Below, one piece after another: positions 42,705 to 51,619 of a DNA stretch of 64,000 bases. Within the stretch, counting starts at the first letter, position 1; every line of letters starts with the position of its first letter. This DNA is from Chryseobacterium taiwanense (GTDB taxonomy: Bacteria > Bacteroidota > Bacteroidia > Flavobacteriales > Weeksellaceae): assembly GCF_000813825.1 (NCBI RefSeq), contig NZ_JWTA01000005.1, forward strand, positions 452,091 through 516,090, in the 5' to 3' direction. The position numbers and the translations under genes were made by a program. A model generated the notes under the pieces. The model worked only from the letters and a program-made list of their open reading frames with translations. It did not search any database and was not told the origin of the DNA.

Positions 42705-43139
42705 ATGATTTATGTAGTTCTGTTTATTATAGCGATTCTAACTGTTAGTTTTATTATTTTCTCTATTGTTGGAATTTATTGTAAAATTATTAAAAAAGAA
42801 TCTAAAGCTTTCTTGGGTATGGTTATGAGTCTCATTTTACTTTTTTTAATGATGAATGTTCGTAATCATTTAGTTAAAAATGAACTGGTGAAAAATATTA
42901 AAACGGCAACAATGATTCAGAAGAGTTCAAATTTTTCAAAAAAAGAATTAGTAAACATACATTTTGCAAGTGAGAAAATAAGAGTAATAGGTTCTGATAT
43001 ACATGTTGTGCTTTTGCCTCGAAAAGATACTGTTTACTTGAATCAAGATCTTAGAAATAGAAATAAATTTTGGATTCATTATAAAAAATATGAATTTTTA
43101 AAGCTTACAGCCCCAATTGGATATATAATGAAAGAATAA
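42705..43139 (+). CDS. small membrane protein, unknown
   Basis: A 144-residue protein with two N-terminal membrane helices (YVVLFIIAILTVSFIIFSIV and FLGMVMSLILLFLMM) and a C-terminal domain of about 95 residues that may face the periplasm. No family was recognised. It starts 42 bases after the SPFH gene with no terminator in between, so the two may be co-transcribed. Many SPFH genes are paired with small membrane proteins such as NfeD, but this one has no NfeD features. Confidence 0.65.
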   Translation: MIYVVLFIIAILTVSFIIFSIVGIYCKIIKKESKAFLGMVMSLILLFLMMNVRNHLVKNELVKNIKTATMIQKSSNFSKKELVNIHFASEKIRVIGSDIHVVLLPRKDTVYLNQDLRNRNKFWIHYKKYEFLKLTAPIGYIMKE

Positions 43140-43140
43140 A

Positions 43141-43167
43141 AAAATGCCCGAAATTTTCGGGCATTTT
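43141..43167. terminator. bidirectional terminator
   Basis: Thirteen-base arms around one base: AAAATGCCCGAAA / TTTCGGGCATTTT. It serves the small membrane protein gene (plus) and the ABC ATPase gene (minus). Confidence 0.92.
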
Positions 43168-43171
43168 CATT

Positions 43172-43867
43172 TTATGCGGTATAACTTGCAAAAGCTTCTT
43201 CTAAACTTTCAAATTTGCCTTTAAATTCATCAATAGGGCAATCCTGGAGAATGTTTCCTTTGTGGATAAGGATTACACGGGAGCAAAGTGCTTCTACTTC
43301 TTGCATGATGTGTGTAGAAAGCAAAACTGTTTTTTGTTGACCAATTTCCTTTACCACATTTCTGATCTCAATGATTTGGTTGGGATCAAGACCATTGGTT
43401 GGTTCATCCAGAATCAATAAATCAGGTTGGTGAATGATGGCTTGTGCAAGACCTACTCTTTGTTTATATCCTTTGGAAAGTTGTCCTATTTTTTTAGATT
43501 TTTCAGGAGTGATTCCTACCAGCTCGATCACCTCATCGACTCTTGAAGAAGGAATTTTGTGAATGTTGGCAACAAATTGTAAATATTCTTTTACATACAT
43601 CTCCAGATACAACGGATTGTTTTCAGGAAGGAAACCTATTTTTTTCTTACTTTCAATTTCCTGTTCTGTGATGTTTTTTCCGTTGAAAATAATTTCGCCC
43701 TCATCTATTGTAAGTGCACCAACAATAGATTTCATAAGTGTAGATTTTCCGGCTCCGTTGGGACCTAGAAGACCAATGATTTCGTTTTTATCAATTGAAA
43801 TATTAATATTGTTAAGTGCAGTTTGTTCTGCAAACTTTTTCGTTAAATTAGTTATTTGAAGAGACAT
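43172..43867 (-). CDS. ABC transporter ATP-binding protein, GldA-like
   Basis: A 231-residue ABC ATPase. Walker A is GPNGAGKST, the signature is LSKGYKQR and Walker B is LLILDEP with the D-loop GLDPNQ; the switch His is in STHIMQEVEALC. Sequence style (IGFLPENNPLYLEMYVKEYLQFVA) is that of GldA, the ATPase of the gliding-motility-associated exporter GldAFG. It is about 70 residues shorter than Flavobacterium GldA, lacking the C-terminal extension, so it may be a paralogue. No gldF or gldG is adjacent. Confidence 0.85.
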   Translation of the reverse strand: MSLQITNLTKKFAEQTALNNINISIDKNEIIGLLGPNGAGKSTLMKSIVGALTIDEGEIIFNGKNITEQEIESKKKIGFLPENNPLYLEMYVKEYLQFVANIHKIPSSRVDEVIELVGITPEKSKKIGQLSKGYKQRVGLAQAIIHQPDLLILDEPTNGLDPNQIIEIRNVVKEIGQQKTVLLSTHIMQEVEALCSRVILIHKGNILQDCPIDEFKGKFESLEEAFASYTA

Positions 43868-43906
43868 AATCTGATGGGAATCTTTTTTACAAAAATAAAA
43901 ATAAAA

Positions 43907-43929
43907 AACTCATCCGGATAGAATGAGTT
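43907..43929 (-). terminator. terminator of the secreted-protein gene at 43942
   Basis: Seven-base stem AACTCAT / ATGAGTT with a 9-base loop. On the minus strand it is followed by a T-rich run. Confidence 0.65.
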
Positions 43930-43941
43930 GAGTATTATTGA

Positions 43942-44496
43942 TTATTTTTTTGATTTCTTGCCTTTCGTAGAGGATGCCTTTGGTGTGTCCGGAGCAGGCA
44001 TTGGATTGACAGGAGTTAAATTCGCATGTGCAGTCGGCTTATATAAAGCTGTTTTTGCAGTTCCGACTCCGAAAATTTTATCGATCTGTTTTTTATTTAA
44101 AAACTGCGATTTTCCTACGTATTTTCTATTCTTATTGATGTACTGAATAAACTGAACGGTAGGTTGCCCGTAGTTTTTTTCATAATGTAGCTCAATAATG
44201 TCATTAGGCAATTCCAATGTGATATTCCCCGAAGGCTGGTCTATAAAACCATCTGTGATTAATTTATATAAGCCCTGTACATCTCCATTTACATCTAAAA
44301 AAGAAAATGACCTGAACGTATTGAGGTTACTGGTATTGAGATCCTGATAATTAATAGTGAATTTATCGTCTTTTTTGAATAAACCTACAGAATTATCTTT
44401 TCCAATCTCTACTAAAGTCTCGTTCTTTAGTACTTTGATTTGTGAGAAAACCGAAATACCGAACGTACAAGTAAGGAGTAGAATTATTTTTTTCAT
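43942..44496 (-). CDS. secreted hypothetical protein with basic tail
   Basis: About 184 residues. The frame is open to 44565, but the signal peptide (MKKIILLLTCTFGISVFSQ) begins at the ATG ending at 44496. The mature part has mixed beta segments (IKVLKNETLVEIGKDNSVGLF, FRSFSFLDVNGDVQGLYKLI) and ends in a Pro/Lys-rich tail (PMPAPDTPKASSTKGKKSKK). No domain was recognised. It lies upstream of the GldA-like ATPase on the same strand, with a terminator between. Confidence 0.65.
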   Translation of the reverse strand: MKKIILLLTCTFGISVFSQIKVLKNETLVEIGKDNSVGLFKKDDKFTINYQDLNTSNLNTFRSFSFLDVNGDVQGLYKLITDGFIDQPSGNITLELPNDIIELHYEKNYGQPTVQFIQYINKNRKYVGKSQFLNKKQIDKIFGVGTAKTALYKPTAHANLTPVNPMPAPDTPKASSTKGKKSKK

Positions 44497-44703
44497 TTGA
44501 GTGAATTTTAATATTTCATAAATTGGTATGTCTAATTTAATAATAAATATGTTATTAAACAACATTTACAATTTCTCACAAAAATAGTACTTTTTTTGAT
44601 ACTTCTATTTTAAATAATCGTATACGACGACGATACAAAGATTTGTAGTTGATTTTAAATGCTTTAATTTCTCAAAATCTGTAATTAAATTAATTTTTAA
44701 ACT

Positions 44704-45513
44704 TTAGGAAATGCTACTGAGTTGACTGGGAGCCAATCCAAATTGTTTCTTGAAGGCAAAAGAAAAATGGGAAAGATTCTCAAATCCTACTTCATAACAG
44801 ACTTCCAGAGGTTTTTTCTTATTTTCCGTAAGCTGATAATAGGCAAGCTCCAGCCGTTTATGAGTTAGCCACCGTTGTGGAGTCATAGTGAAGGCCTTTT
44901 TAAAATCGCGTTTGAATGTGGTAAGACTTCTGCCTGTAAGATAACCAAACTTTTCGAGGGGAAGATTAAACATAAAATTTTTTTCCATGTAGTCAACCAG
45001 ATTAATTTTCCCGGGTTCTTCAAAATTAGCGAGTACATGATCGATCTCTTGATCTAATGTTCTGAGGATGCTTATGGCTTCTGTAATTTTAATCGAGGCA
45101 ATGTCTTCAGGGAGATCTTTCATCTCAAAATAGGGGATGAGTGATGCTAAACAGCTTTCTAACAATGGGTGATTATTAAAACTAAAAATCTTCTGCGATT
45201 TTTGTGGTTGCGGATTGATATTTTTGTTGGCATAGAACTTCTTCAGTGTTTCCAATGATAAATGCATGACTACGGTTTTGTGCGGTTCACCATCTTTAGG
45301 ATAGTTGATAATTGTTGCCAATTGATTTCTCGGGATCAAAAAAATATCGCCTTTTCCGAAGAAATACGTAGCATCTGCCTGCACGATCTTAGTTTCACCG
45401 GAAAGAAACCATACCAACATATGCTGATCAAACATGATGTCTGACTTGAAAAACTTGTCCTCATAGCTGGAAAGCTTTATATCTTCGGTGATGTATCGTG
45501 CTTGGTATTCCAT
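44704..45513 (-). CDS. AraC family transcriptional regulator
   Basis: A 269-residue regulator with an N-terminal cupin-like sensing domain (ARYITEDIKLSSYEDKFFKSDIMFDQHMLVWFLSGETKIV) and a C-terminal double helix-turn-helix (FGYLTGRSLTTFKRDFKKAF and PLEVCYEVGFENLSHFSFAFKKQFG). A 14-base motif at 45573-45586 in its leader matches two tandem copies before the SDR gene. It probably activates the SDR gene and itself. The SDR and alcohol dehydrogenase genes lie upstream on the same strand. Confidence 0.92.
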   Translation of the reverse strand: MEYQARYITEDIKLSSYEDKFFKSDIMFDQHMLVWFLSGETKIVQADATYFFGKGDIFLIPRNQLATIINYPKDGEPHKTVVMHLSLETLKKFYANKNINPQPQKSQKIFSFNNHPLLESCLASLIPYFEMKDLPEDIASIKITEAISILRTLDQEIDHVLANFEEPGKINLVDYMEKNFMFNLPLEKFGYLTGRSLTTFKRDFKKAFTMTPQRWLTHKRLELAYYQLTENKKKPLEVCYEVGFENLSHFSFAFKKQFGLAPSQLSSIS

Positions 45514-45547
45514 GATTTTTGCTTTTTTATAAAGGAAATCAATAAAG

Positions 45548-45586
45548 TAAAGATAAGAAATAACATGAATTGACTTTGTTTAAAGG
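45548..45586 (-). promoter_or_regulatory. AraC gene promoter with operator-like box
   Basis: ACTTTGTTTAAAGG at 45573-45586 matches the SDR boxes. A minus-strand -7-like TATCTTTA lies at 45548-45555, 17 bases away, so the box sits at the -33 position. Confidence 0.5.
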
Positions 45587-45685
45587 ATCATCTTTTGAAA
45601 GTAAGAAAGGCGAAATCTCAGTTTGCCTTTCTTCTTAATGCATGAATTAGTTTTGCTAGAACTCCATTATTCATATTGTATGAGT

Positions 45686-46678
45686 TTATGGATTGAATTG
45701 AATACCCGTCATTTCTTCCGTTAATTTCCAGAGTTTTTTTGCATTGGTTTTGTCTAAGGAGTAAGGATTAACTCCTTTTTGAGAGGCTATATCCGATGAG
45801 AGTTCAGCAATGTCCCCATCTTCACAATATACTCCTCCAATATGGTCTAATAAAGGGCTCGTTGCACACCATACTGTTGTAGATGCTCCCTGAGGAATGG
45901 TCTTTAATGATGCCGCAACTTCTGGTAACATATTGCCTTGTTCATCCACAAAACCCATTTTTTGAAATAATTCTAGCGGAGCTTCTCTGCCAAGCTCTGT
46001 TCCGCCAATAGAACCTGGATGAACAGCATAACTTCTGATATTTGAAGATTGTCCACGCACATCCAGTTCCATTGAAAAAAGATTTAAAGCGGTTTTAGAT
46101 TGTCCATACCCCTGTAAAGTTTCGTATTCTCTATTCATAAAATTGGGGTCATCAAAGTTGAAGGGGGCAAAATGATGTCCATGGGAAGAAACATTAACTA
46201 CTCGTGCTCCATTGGCCTTTTTTAATGCAGTCCACAATTTGGAGGTGAGTTGAAAGGGGGCTAAATAATTGGTAGCAAGTTGTGATTCTATGCCACGTTC
46301 ATCTCTGCGTAATGGTACCCACATGATACCCGCGTTGTTGATCAATAGGTGTAAAGGTCTTTCTGAAGCGATAAAATGTTTTGCGAATTCATCAATAGAT
46401 GCAGGAGATAGTAAATCCATTGAGGCAATTTCTACATTGGTAATGCCTTCCATATTTTTCTTTGCTTTTTCTACATCTCGAGCGGGTACAATTACTGTAG
46501 CTCCGGCTGCTGCTAATACTCGTGTCGTTTCTAATCCTATTCCTGTGTTTCCACCAGTGACGATGGCTATTTTCCCGGTAAGATCAATATTTTCAATGAC
46601 TTCGCTTGCTGTTGATTTTGAATTAAAGCCTGAACCGATTGGGAATTGTTTTGCTCCCTGATAATTATTGTTTTCCAT
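45686..46678 (-). CDS. SDR family oxidoreductase
   Basis: A 330-residue short-chain dehydrogenase/reductase. NAD(P) motif TGGNTGIG, then NNAGIMW, and the catalytic Ser-Tyr-Lys with Tyr and Lys in GYGQSKTALN. The sequence resembles the WW-domain oxidoreductase / retinol dehydrogenase-like branch. The substrate is unknown. Two 16-base boxes shared with the AraC leader lie just upstream, so it is the best target of that regulator. Confidence 0.92.
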   Translation of the reverse strand: MENNNYQGAKQFPIGSGFNSKSTASEVIENIDLTGKIAIVTGGNTGIGLETTRVLAAAGATVIVPARDVEKAKKNMEGITNVEIASMDLLSPASIDEFAKHFIASERPLHLLINNAGIMWVPLRRDERGIESQLATNYLAPFQLTSKLWTALKKANGARVVNVSSHGHHFAPFNFDDPNFMNREYETLQGYGQSKTALNLFSMELDVRGQSSNIRSYAVHPGSIGGTELGREAPLELFQKMGFVDEQGNMLPEVAASLKTIPQGASTTVWCATSPLLDHIGGVYCEDGDIAELSSDIASQKGVNPYSLDKTNAKKLWKLTEEMTGIQFNP

Positions 46679-46708
46679 TTTAAATAAATTTACGTGTTAT
46701 TTATAGGA

Positions 46709-46716
46709 CAAAATTA
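46709..46716 (-). promoter_or_regulatory. -7 box of the SDR gene (TAATTTTG)
   Basis: Exact TAnnTTTG on the minus strand, 30 bases before the SDR ATG. No -33 TTG is present; instead the tandem AraC-type boxes occupy that position. Confidence 0.6.
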
Positions 46717-46735
46717 GAGTGGATTCAAGTGTTTC

Positions 46736-46774
46736 ACTTTGTTCAAAAGGCTTAATTAACTTTGTTTAAAAGGC
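46736..46774. promoter_or_regulatory. tandem operator candidate for AraC regulator
   Basis: ACTTTGTTCAAAAGGC (46736-46751) and ACTTTGTTTAAAAGGC (46759-46774): two direct repeats differing at one base, with a 23-base period. They begin 19 bases upstream of the SDR -7 box, the layout of an activator covering the -33 region. Confidence 0.65.
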
Positions 46775-46807
46775 CGATTGATTTTTATAAAGAGATGAGA
46801 AGAAATA

Positions 46808-46846
46808 AAAAAGCCGGAAGTAAATATTTACCTCCGGCTTTTTATT
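46808..46846. terminator. bidirectional terminator-type hairpin
   Basis: Seventeen-base arms AAAAAGCCGGAAGTAAA / TTTACCTCCGGCTTTTT with one mismatch and loop TAT. It follows the alcohol dehydrogenase gene on the minus strand and isolates it from the SDR gene. Confidence 0.9.
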
Positions 46847-46864
46847 TTTTTATGAGTTATGATC

Positions 46865-47890
46865 TTATGGAATAAGTACGGCTCTTCCTTTTATTTTTCC
46901 GTTTCTCATTCGATCATAAACTTCATTGGCCTGATCTAATTTATATTTTTCAATTTCGATATGAATCTTTTTCTGACGGGCTAATCCTACCACCTCCATC
47001 AATTCCACTCTTGATCCCCAATACGGATTGGTCATACTTACCCCAAACGGAAGCCCCGACATACTGTATTGATAATGTCCGCCGCCTAATCCAACAATCG
47101 TAAGATCACCATCTAAGCTTACGATTTTAGTCCCAAGTTCAATTGTGGAAGTAGCTCCTACAAAGTCAATCACTACTTTAGCTTTTTTAATTCCTGTGAT
47201 TTTTTGAATCTGTTCCGCAGCATTTTCGTCTTTAGAATTGATTGTATGTGAAGCACCTAGTTCTTTTGCAAAAGCGAGTTTCTCTTCTGTTACATCACAT
47301 GCAATGATCGTACTGGAACTAATTTCTCTTAGAATCTGTAACGCGACATGTCCTAAACCTCCAACACCAATAACTACGACATATTCATCAGGGGTTAATT
47401 TGCTGATTGATCTTTTAATGGCAGAATAAGGGGTAAGTGCAGCATCGGTGAGCGGAGCGGCAATTACAGGATCTAAATCATGAATAGGAACCAAAAGGCG
47501 CGAAGAAGGAACAAGCATATATTCAGCCATACCTCCGTCAAGTCCTAAACCTCCTCCGTAAGCCATTTCAGATTGGTGATCGCAATAGTTTTCTTTAGAC
47601 TGTTGGCAAGGTTTGCAGTGTCCGCATCCCCAAGGTCCGTAAACCAAAACAGCATCGCCTTTCTTATATCCCTGAACATCGCTGCCCATCTCTTCTATCC
47701 AACCTGCATTTTCATGTCCTAATGTAAATACAGAACCGCCTACCGTTCCTTCATCAATGATATGAAGATCGGAGTGACAAACACCGGCTCCTCCGATTTT
47801 CAATAAAACTTCATCTCCTTTTGGGGTAGGTTTTTCCATATCGGTTACTACACGGACATCTTTATGTCCAAAAAAACGTACTGCTTTCAT
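46865..47890 (-). CDS. zinc-dependent alcohol dehydrogenase
   Basis: A 341-residue medium-chain dehydrogenase. Catalytic zinc ligands: GVCHSD and GHENAGWI. The structural zinc lobe is CGHCKPCQQSKENYC. The cofactor motif VIGVGGLGHVA follows. It oxidises alcohols or reduces aldehydes with NAD(P). A terminator separates it from the SDR gene, so it is its own unit; a -7-like box (TATTTTAG, minus strand, 47918-47925) lies in its leader. Whether the AraC regulator also controls it is unclear, since its leader has no ACTTTGTTTAAAAGG box. Confidence 0.95.
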   Translation of the reverse strand: MKAVRFFGHKDVRVVTDMEKPTPKGDEVLLKIGGAGVCHSDLHIIDEGTVGGSVFTLGHENAGWIEEMGSDVQGYKKGDAVLVYGPWGCGHCKPCQQSKENYCDHQSEMAYGGGLGLDGGMAEYMLVPSSRLLVPIHDLDPVIAAPLTDAALTPYSAIKRSISKLTPDEYVVVIGVGGLGHVALQILREISSSTIIACDVTEEKLAFAKELGASHTINSKDENAAEQIQKITGIKKAKVVIDFVGATSTIELGTKIVSLDGDLTIVGLGGGHYQYSMSGLPFGVSMTNPYWGSRVELMEVVGLARQKKIHIEIEKYKLDQANEVYDRMRNGKIKGRAVLIP

Positions 47891-48013
47891 AAGCTTAATT
47901 TTTGTGATTTATGCTTACTAAAATACGAAATATTCAATGAAAAAGAGGTGTGAGATAAGGATTAATTCTAAATTAATTTGTTGTTTTTTGTAAGATAATG
48001 AATAGAATAAAAA

Positions 48014-48039
48014 AGACATCAAGAAAAAACTTGATGTCT
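48014..48039 (-). terminator. terminator of the macroglobulin-like/plug gene
   Basis: Ten-base stem AGACATCAAG / CTTGATGTCT with loop A6. T-rich sequence follows on the minus strand. Confidence 0.7.
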
Positions 48040-48085
48040 GTAATGAAGTAAGATAATATTGTTTTCTAATTTTTTCTTAGAAAAA

Positions 48086-50485
48086 TTATTTTAAGATTTC
48101 CTGCTCATAAAGTAAATTATCATCTTCGTCAAAACTTATGATAAGTACTTTGTATTGTTTTGCGCTATCATTATTAAAGAATTTAATTCTTGGAGGAACA
48201 TAATCACTGTCAAATAGATTCGGATTCCAATAAAGGGTTTCCCTGCTATCATTTTCGATTTTCACAGGAGAATCATTATCAATCATTTCAATAGGGAATT
48301 CCGAAGGTTTATCATATCCTTTTATGATCGCTAAATTATTACTTGGGGCTGCTTTTTCATTACTTTTAGATTTCATATTCCCTTTCATGGTGTAAATTAA
48401 TACGGCATCACCAATTAATCCAGCTCCTTTGATAATTTTTACCATGGCAATGTTGGTTACCGGAAGACTTGCAATCATACTAGCATCGCTTTGTACTTCA
48501 TCTAAGTAAACTTTAGCTTGGCTGTTGCGGATGTAAGGAACGTTCACTCCTGAATTATCTCTTTGAAATGTTAATCCGGCCGCTCTTCCCTGTAGCCAGT
48601 CAAAAATATTATTCGATCCTGAAACGTGCTGGTCTTCATTGACGAAGTCAAAGATGGTAGAATTGATCGAACTAAACATTCCGGTGGAAAGCTGTTTGTC
48701 CAATTCTTCTTTCGGATCCTTTTTCTTTCCTACTAATTTTACCTCTTCAATTTGTACATCAACGTTCTCTGTTTTTTTAGTGTTTTTCTGAGTGTTGATG
48801 GCTCTGGAAATGGAAGGAGATAGTTTCCTGTTCTCTGTAGCTTTCACCAATTTGTATTTTGTACCGGGGAAATTGCCTTTAAACTCTGTAGGATTTATCA
48901 AAGGTTCTGCTGTAACAAATAGATTATCAGTATTTGATTCCTTTCCCTTTTCTGCATTTACAAATAACGAAACACTCAAAGGTTCATTAAAGTTAAGATT
49001 ATCTAAATACACATAGCCATTTTGATCCGTTTTAAACAGATTAATCTCAGGTGGATTGTTACCTAACTTTAAGGCTAAAGTTACAGCAGCATCTCTAACT
49101 ATTGCGTTATCTTTAATGGGTTTTATCCTGTAAGAAAGAAATTTTGGCGAATTATTTTTAATGGCAGGTACAGATCCGCTAAGGACAGAATTCCAGTCAA
49201 ATCTTTTCCATTTTTCAGAAATAAGTAAAGCATCTAAAGCTTCACTATTGGTATTTTTAGAAAAATATTGTGCCGGTGCATCTATTTTTGTAGTAAAATC
49301 TCCTGTTAACCAAAGTCCACTAAGTAAATTTTCTTCTTCAGCATTGTTGTTGCCATCATCTTCACTTACCAAAACCGTATAATTTTTAAAATAAGATTCT
49401 GGAGAAAGATCAATACTATTGAAAGATCGTGGGGTTGTTTTTAAACTTTGAGCAATAATATCTGCTTTCTCAATTTTTAAATTGTTGGGCTTTATAAAGC
49501 AAAGTCTTTGTGCAACTAAATTATCTTGGTCATCAAAAATAGCTAATTGTAAAACAGCGTTGGCTCCATTGCTGATTTTTGTAGGAATAAGGCTTGAAGC
49601 TTCATTAGTTAACTGATTGATATTGGCTCTGTAAGCTAGATGATTGCTTATGGTTCCTACAATTTTATAATTTTGGAGTTGTTGTTTTAAGTTAACACCT
49701 TTTAAACTGTATTTAATCCCATCTTTAGAACTGGAAACTTCTAAACTAAGACCGCTGTTTGCCACTTCCGGTAAATCTATTGTCTGCTTTTTTCCTGCAT
49801 TATCCTGAATGATCGCCTGGTATTTTTTACCTAACGCCGGAGTTATGGTAAAAGATGCAACATTTTTATCAAAAGATTTAAAGGTAGTTATAGAAACATT
49901 TGGATTTTGCGAGTCTATTATTTTCCCACTCCAGTTTTCAGGTAAAGACGTATTGCTTGATAATCTTACCGCAAATTTCGTTGGAATTCCATTAATGAAA
50001 GTTCCTCCTTCAGGAAAAGCTTTTGCAGACCAATCAGAACTTTTAGAGATTTCTAATGACTCCGTTGAGTTTGGATTGTAAATCGGAATAGCTTTAACAA
50101 TCTGAAAATCTTCACTAAAATTGGTCATGTAAGGAGTGTAGGCTCTTACAAAATAAATTTGTTCTGGAAGATTCTCTTTCAGTTTAAAATCTCCGCAGCC
50201 TTCACCATTGGTAAGAAGTATCGTTTTCCAGTCTATTAATTTTTTATCAGCATCATACAATTCGACAAATAGGGTAGTAGACAGTTCAGAACGATTGTAA
50301 CCGTCAAAAACAAAACTTTTGAACCAGATTTGATCACCCGCTGCATATTGAGTTTTGTCGGTAAGGAGGTATACTTTTTCTTGTTCGTAATTATTCTCAA
50401 GATTTGTTATTGCTTTTTCTAGTTTGGTTTGTGAAAATACCGGTTGTACTGTTGAAATAAGCAATAAAAAGAAAATATTTTTCAT
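48086..50485 (-). CDS. macroglobulin-like (MG) protein with C-terminal TonB plug domain
   Basis: A 799-residue secreted protein (signal MKNIFFLLLISTVQPVFSQ). Its N-terminal half has macroglobulin-type domains (EKVYLLTDKTQYAAGDQIWFKSFVF, KAFPEGGTFINGIPTKFAVRL), which align with the same motifs in the 1514-residue protein at 20012. A plug domain is at about 600-740: IEEVKLVGKKK, GRAAGLTFQRDNSGVNVPYIRN, VKIIKGAGLIGDAVLIYTMKG. It ends with a short beta segment (LYWNPNLFDSDYVPPRIKFF) like the A2M middle domain and lacks the thioester domain. There is no barrel gene next to it. Likely periplasmic; its function and partner barrel are unknown. Confidence 0.85.
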   Translation of the reverse strand: MKNIFFLLLISTVQPVFSQTKLEKAITNLENNYEQEKVYLLTDKTQYAAGDQIWFKSFVFDGYNRSELSTTLFVELYDADKKLIDWKTILLTNGEGCGDFKLKENLPEQIYFVRAYTPYMTNFSEDFQIVKAIPIYNPNSTESLEISKSSDWSAKAFPEGGTFINGIPTKFAVRLSSNTSLPENWSGKIIDSQNPNVSITTFKSFDKNVASFTITPALGKKYQAIIQDNAGKKQTIDLPEVANSGLSLEVSSSKDGIKYSLKGVNLKQQLQNYKIVGTISNHLAYRANINQLTNEASSLIPTKISNGANAVLQLAIFDDQDNLVAQRLCFIKPNNLKIEKADIIAQSLKTTPRSFNSIDLSPESYFKNYTVLVSEDDGNNNAEEENLLSGLWLTGDFTTKIDAPAQYFSKNTNSEALDALLISEKWKRFDWNSVLSGSVPAIKNNSPKFLSYRIKPIKDNAIVRDAAVTLALKLGNNPPEINLFKTDQNGYVYLDNLNFNEPLSVSLFVNAEKGKESNTDNLFVTAEPLINPTEFKGNFPGTKYKLVKATENRKLSPSISRAINTQKNTKKTENVDVQIEEVKLVGKKKDPKEELDKQLSTGMFSSINSTIFDFVNEDQHVSGSNNIFDWLQGRAAGLTFQRDNSGVNVPYIRNSQAKVYLDEVQSDASMIASLPVTNIAMVKIIKGAGLIGDAVLIYTMKGNMKSKSNEKAAPSNNLAIIKGYDKPSEFPIEMIDNDSPVKIENDSRETLYWNPNLFDSDYVPPRIKFFNNDSAKQYKVLIISFDEDDNLLYEQEILK

Positions 50486-50696
50486 AGAAATCTTAACGCA
50501 TTTTTAATCCAACGCTAAATTACTCAATAAAAAGCTTCTAAATCTTTTAATTTCAAAAATTAAGGAGATTTTAACTAAATGTGAGAGGTACTACTTATTT
50601 AAAAGTTGTATCTAAAGTAATATGATCAAAAATTGATTTGAGAGAAATAAAATTTATTATTGACACTATGTATTTAAGCTCTTGAGAAACGTTGTT

Positions 50697-51356
50697 CTAC
50701 TTTGTCATGATTTGTTGTAAACGAATATTCCTAAAATCAATAGCAGAACCTTCATAATTTAATGAAATCCTACCTTCTACAGAAGATGCTTCCACGCATT
50801 CGTTCACGAGTTTTTCATTCAAAAATTGGGTGATTTTTCCATTAATGGATTTGATTGTGATCGAATTCCATTCCCCATAAGGTTTTTCATTTTCTAAAAA
50901 TTTAGGAGAAGTAACACTTGCTCCCGGCTCAACAAGCTTTCCATTTACCTTTGCCGTAACCTGATCCAGAAAAATAAAATCTCCGGTCGTATTTTCTTTG
51001 ATTTGAAACTGAATTCCCTTTGGCCAGATTTTATCGGGTGAATCTGTCGGGATATTATACATAACTCCACTGTTCTTCTTGCCTTTTCCTTTGTTATATT
51101 TCTCATCCATATTCCATCTGTATTCAAGAGAAAGTTCAAAATTCGTATAGCTTTTTTTAGTCATCAGATACCCAATATTTTCGCCATGCATTCTGATCAT
51201 TTTATCAGAAAACTCGTATACTTTTGAAGGTTCCTGTTTTTCGGAATTCGTTTTTGTATAGGCATACCAATCACTTTCAGAGCTGATTTTTTGCTGAACA
51301 CCGCATGAATTTAAAATAAAAAGAAAGGCAAAAACAAGAATAATTTTTTTAGACAT
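50697..51356 (-). CDS. DUF1080 lipoprotein
   Basis: A 219-residue lipoprotein: lipobox FILNSC with Cys18. The rest is a DUF1080 (3-keto-disaccharide hydrolase) beta-sandwich related to LamG/concanavalin folds: NFELSLEYRWNMDEKYNKGKG, SGVMYNIPTD, EWNSITIKSINGKITQFLN and IDFRNIRLQQI. Some DUF1080 proteins cleave or bind sugar rings, but the specificity here is unknown. Probably in the periplasm or outer membrane. It is a single gene. Confidence 0.9.
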   Translation of the reverse strand: MSKKIILVFAFLFILNSCGVQQKISSESDWYAYTKTNSEKQEPSKVYEFSDKMIRMHGENIGYLMTKKSYTNFELSLEYRWNMDEKYNKGKGKKNSGVMYNIPTDSPDKIWPKGIQFQIKENTTGDFIFLDQVTAKVNGKLVEPGASVTSPKFLENEKPYGEWNSITIKSINGKITQFLNEKLVNECVEASSVEGRISLNYEGSAIDFRNIRLQQIMTK

Positions 51357-51619
51357 AAACGAAACTTTAAAAGAAGTGTATTATAAAGACGCAGTAAAAG
51401 TAATTATTAGATTTCGTATTTAAAGGAAAAAGGAGATAGGATTTAAACTAAATGTGAACTTGCGTACAGTAATAAAACTTTAAACCGGTTTGCAATAAAC
51501 CTTAAGAGGTATTGGAATCATAAATTTAATACATAATTAATGCTGACGTGATCCAAATGAAAAGAGAATCAGATAGTTTCGAAATCAATTTAAAAACTAT
51601 TAAAAAACATTAATTAATC

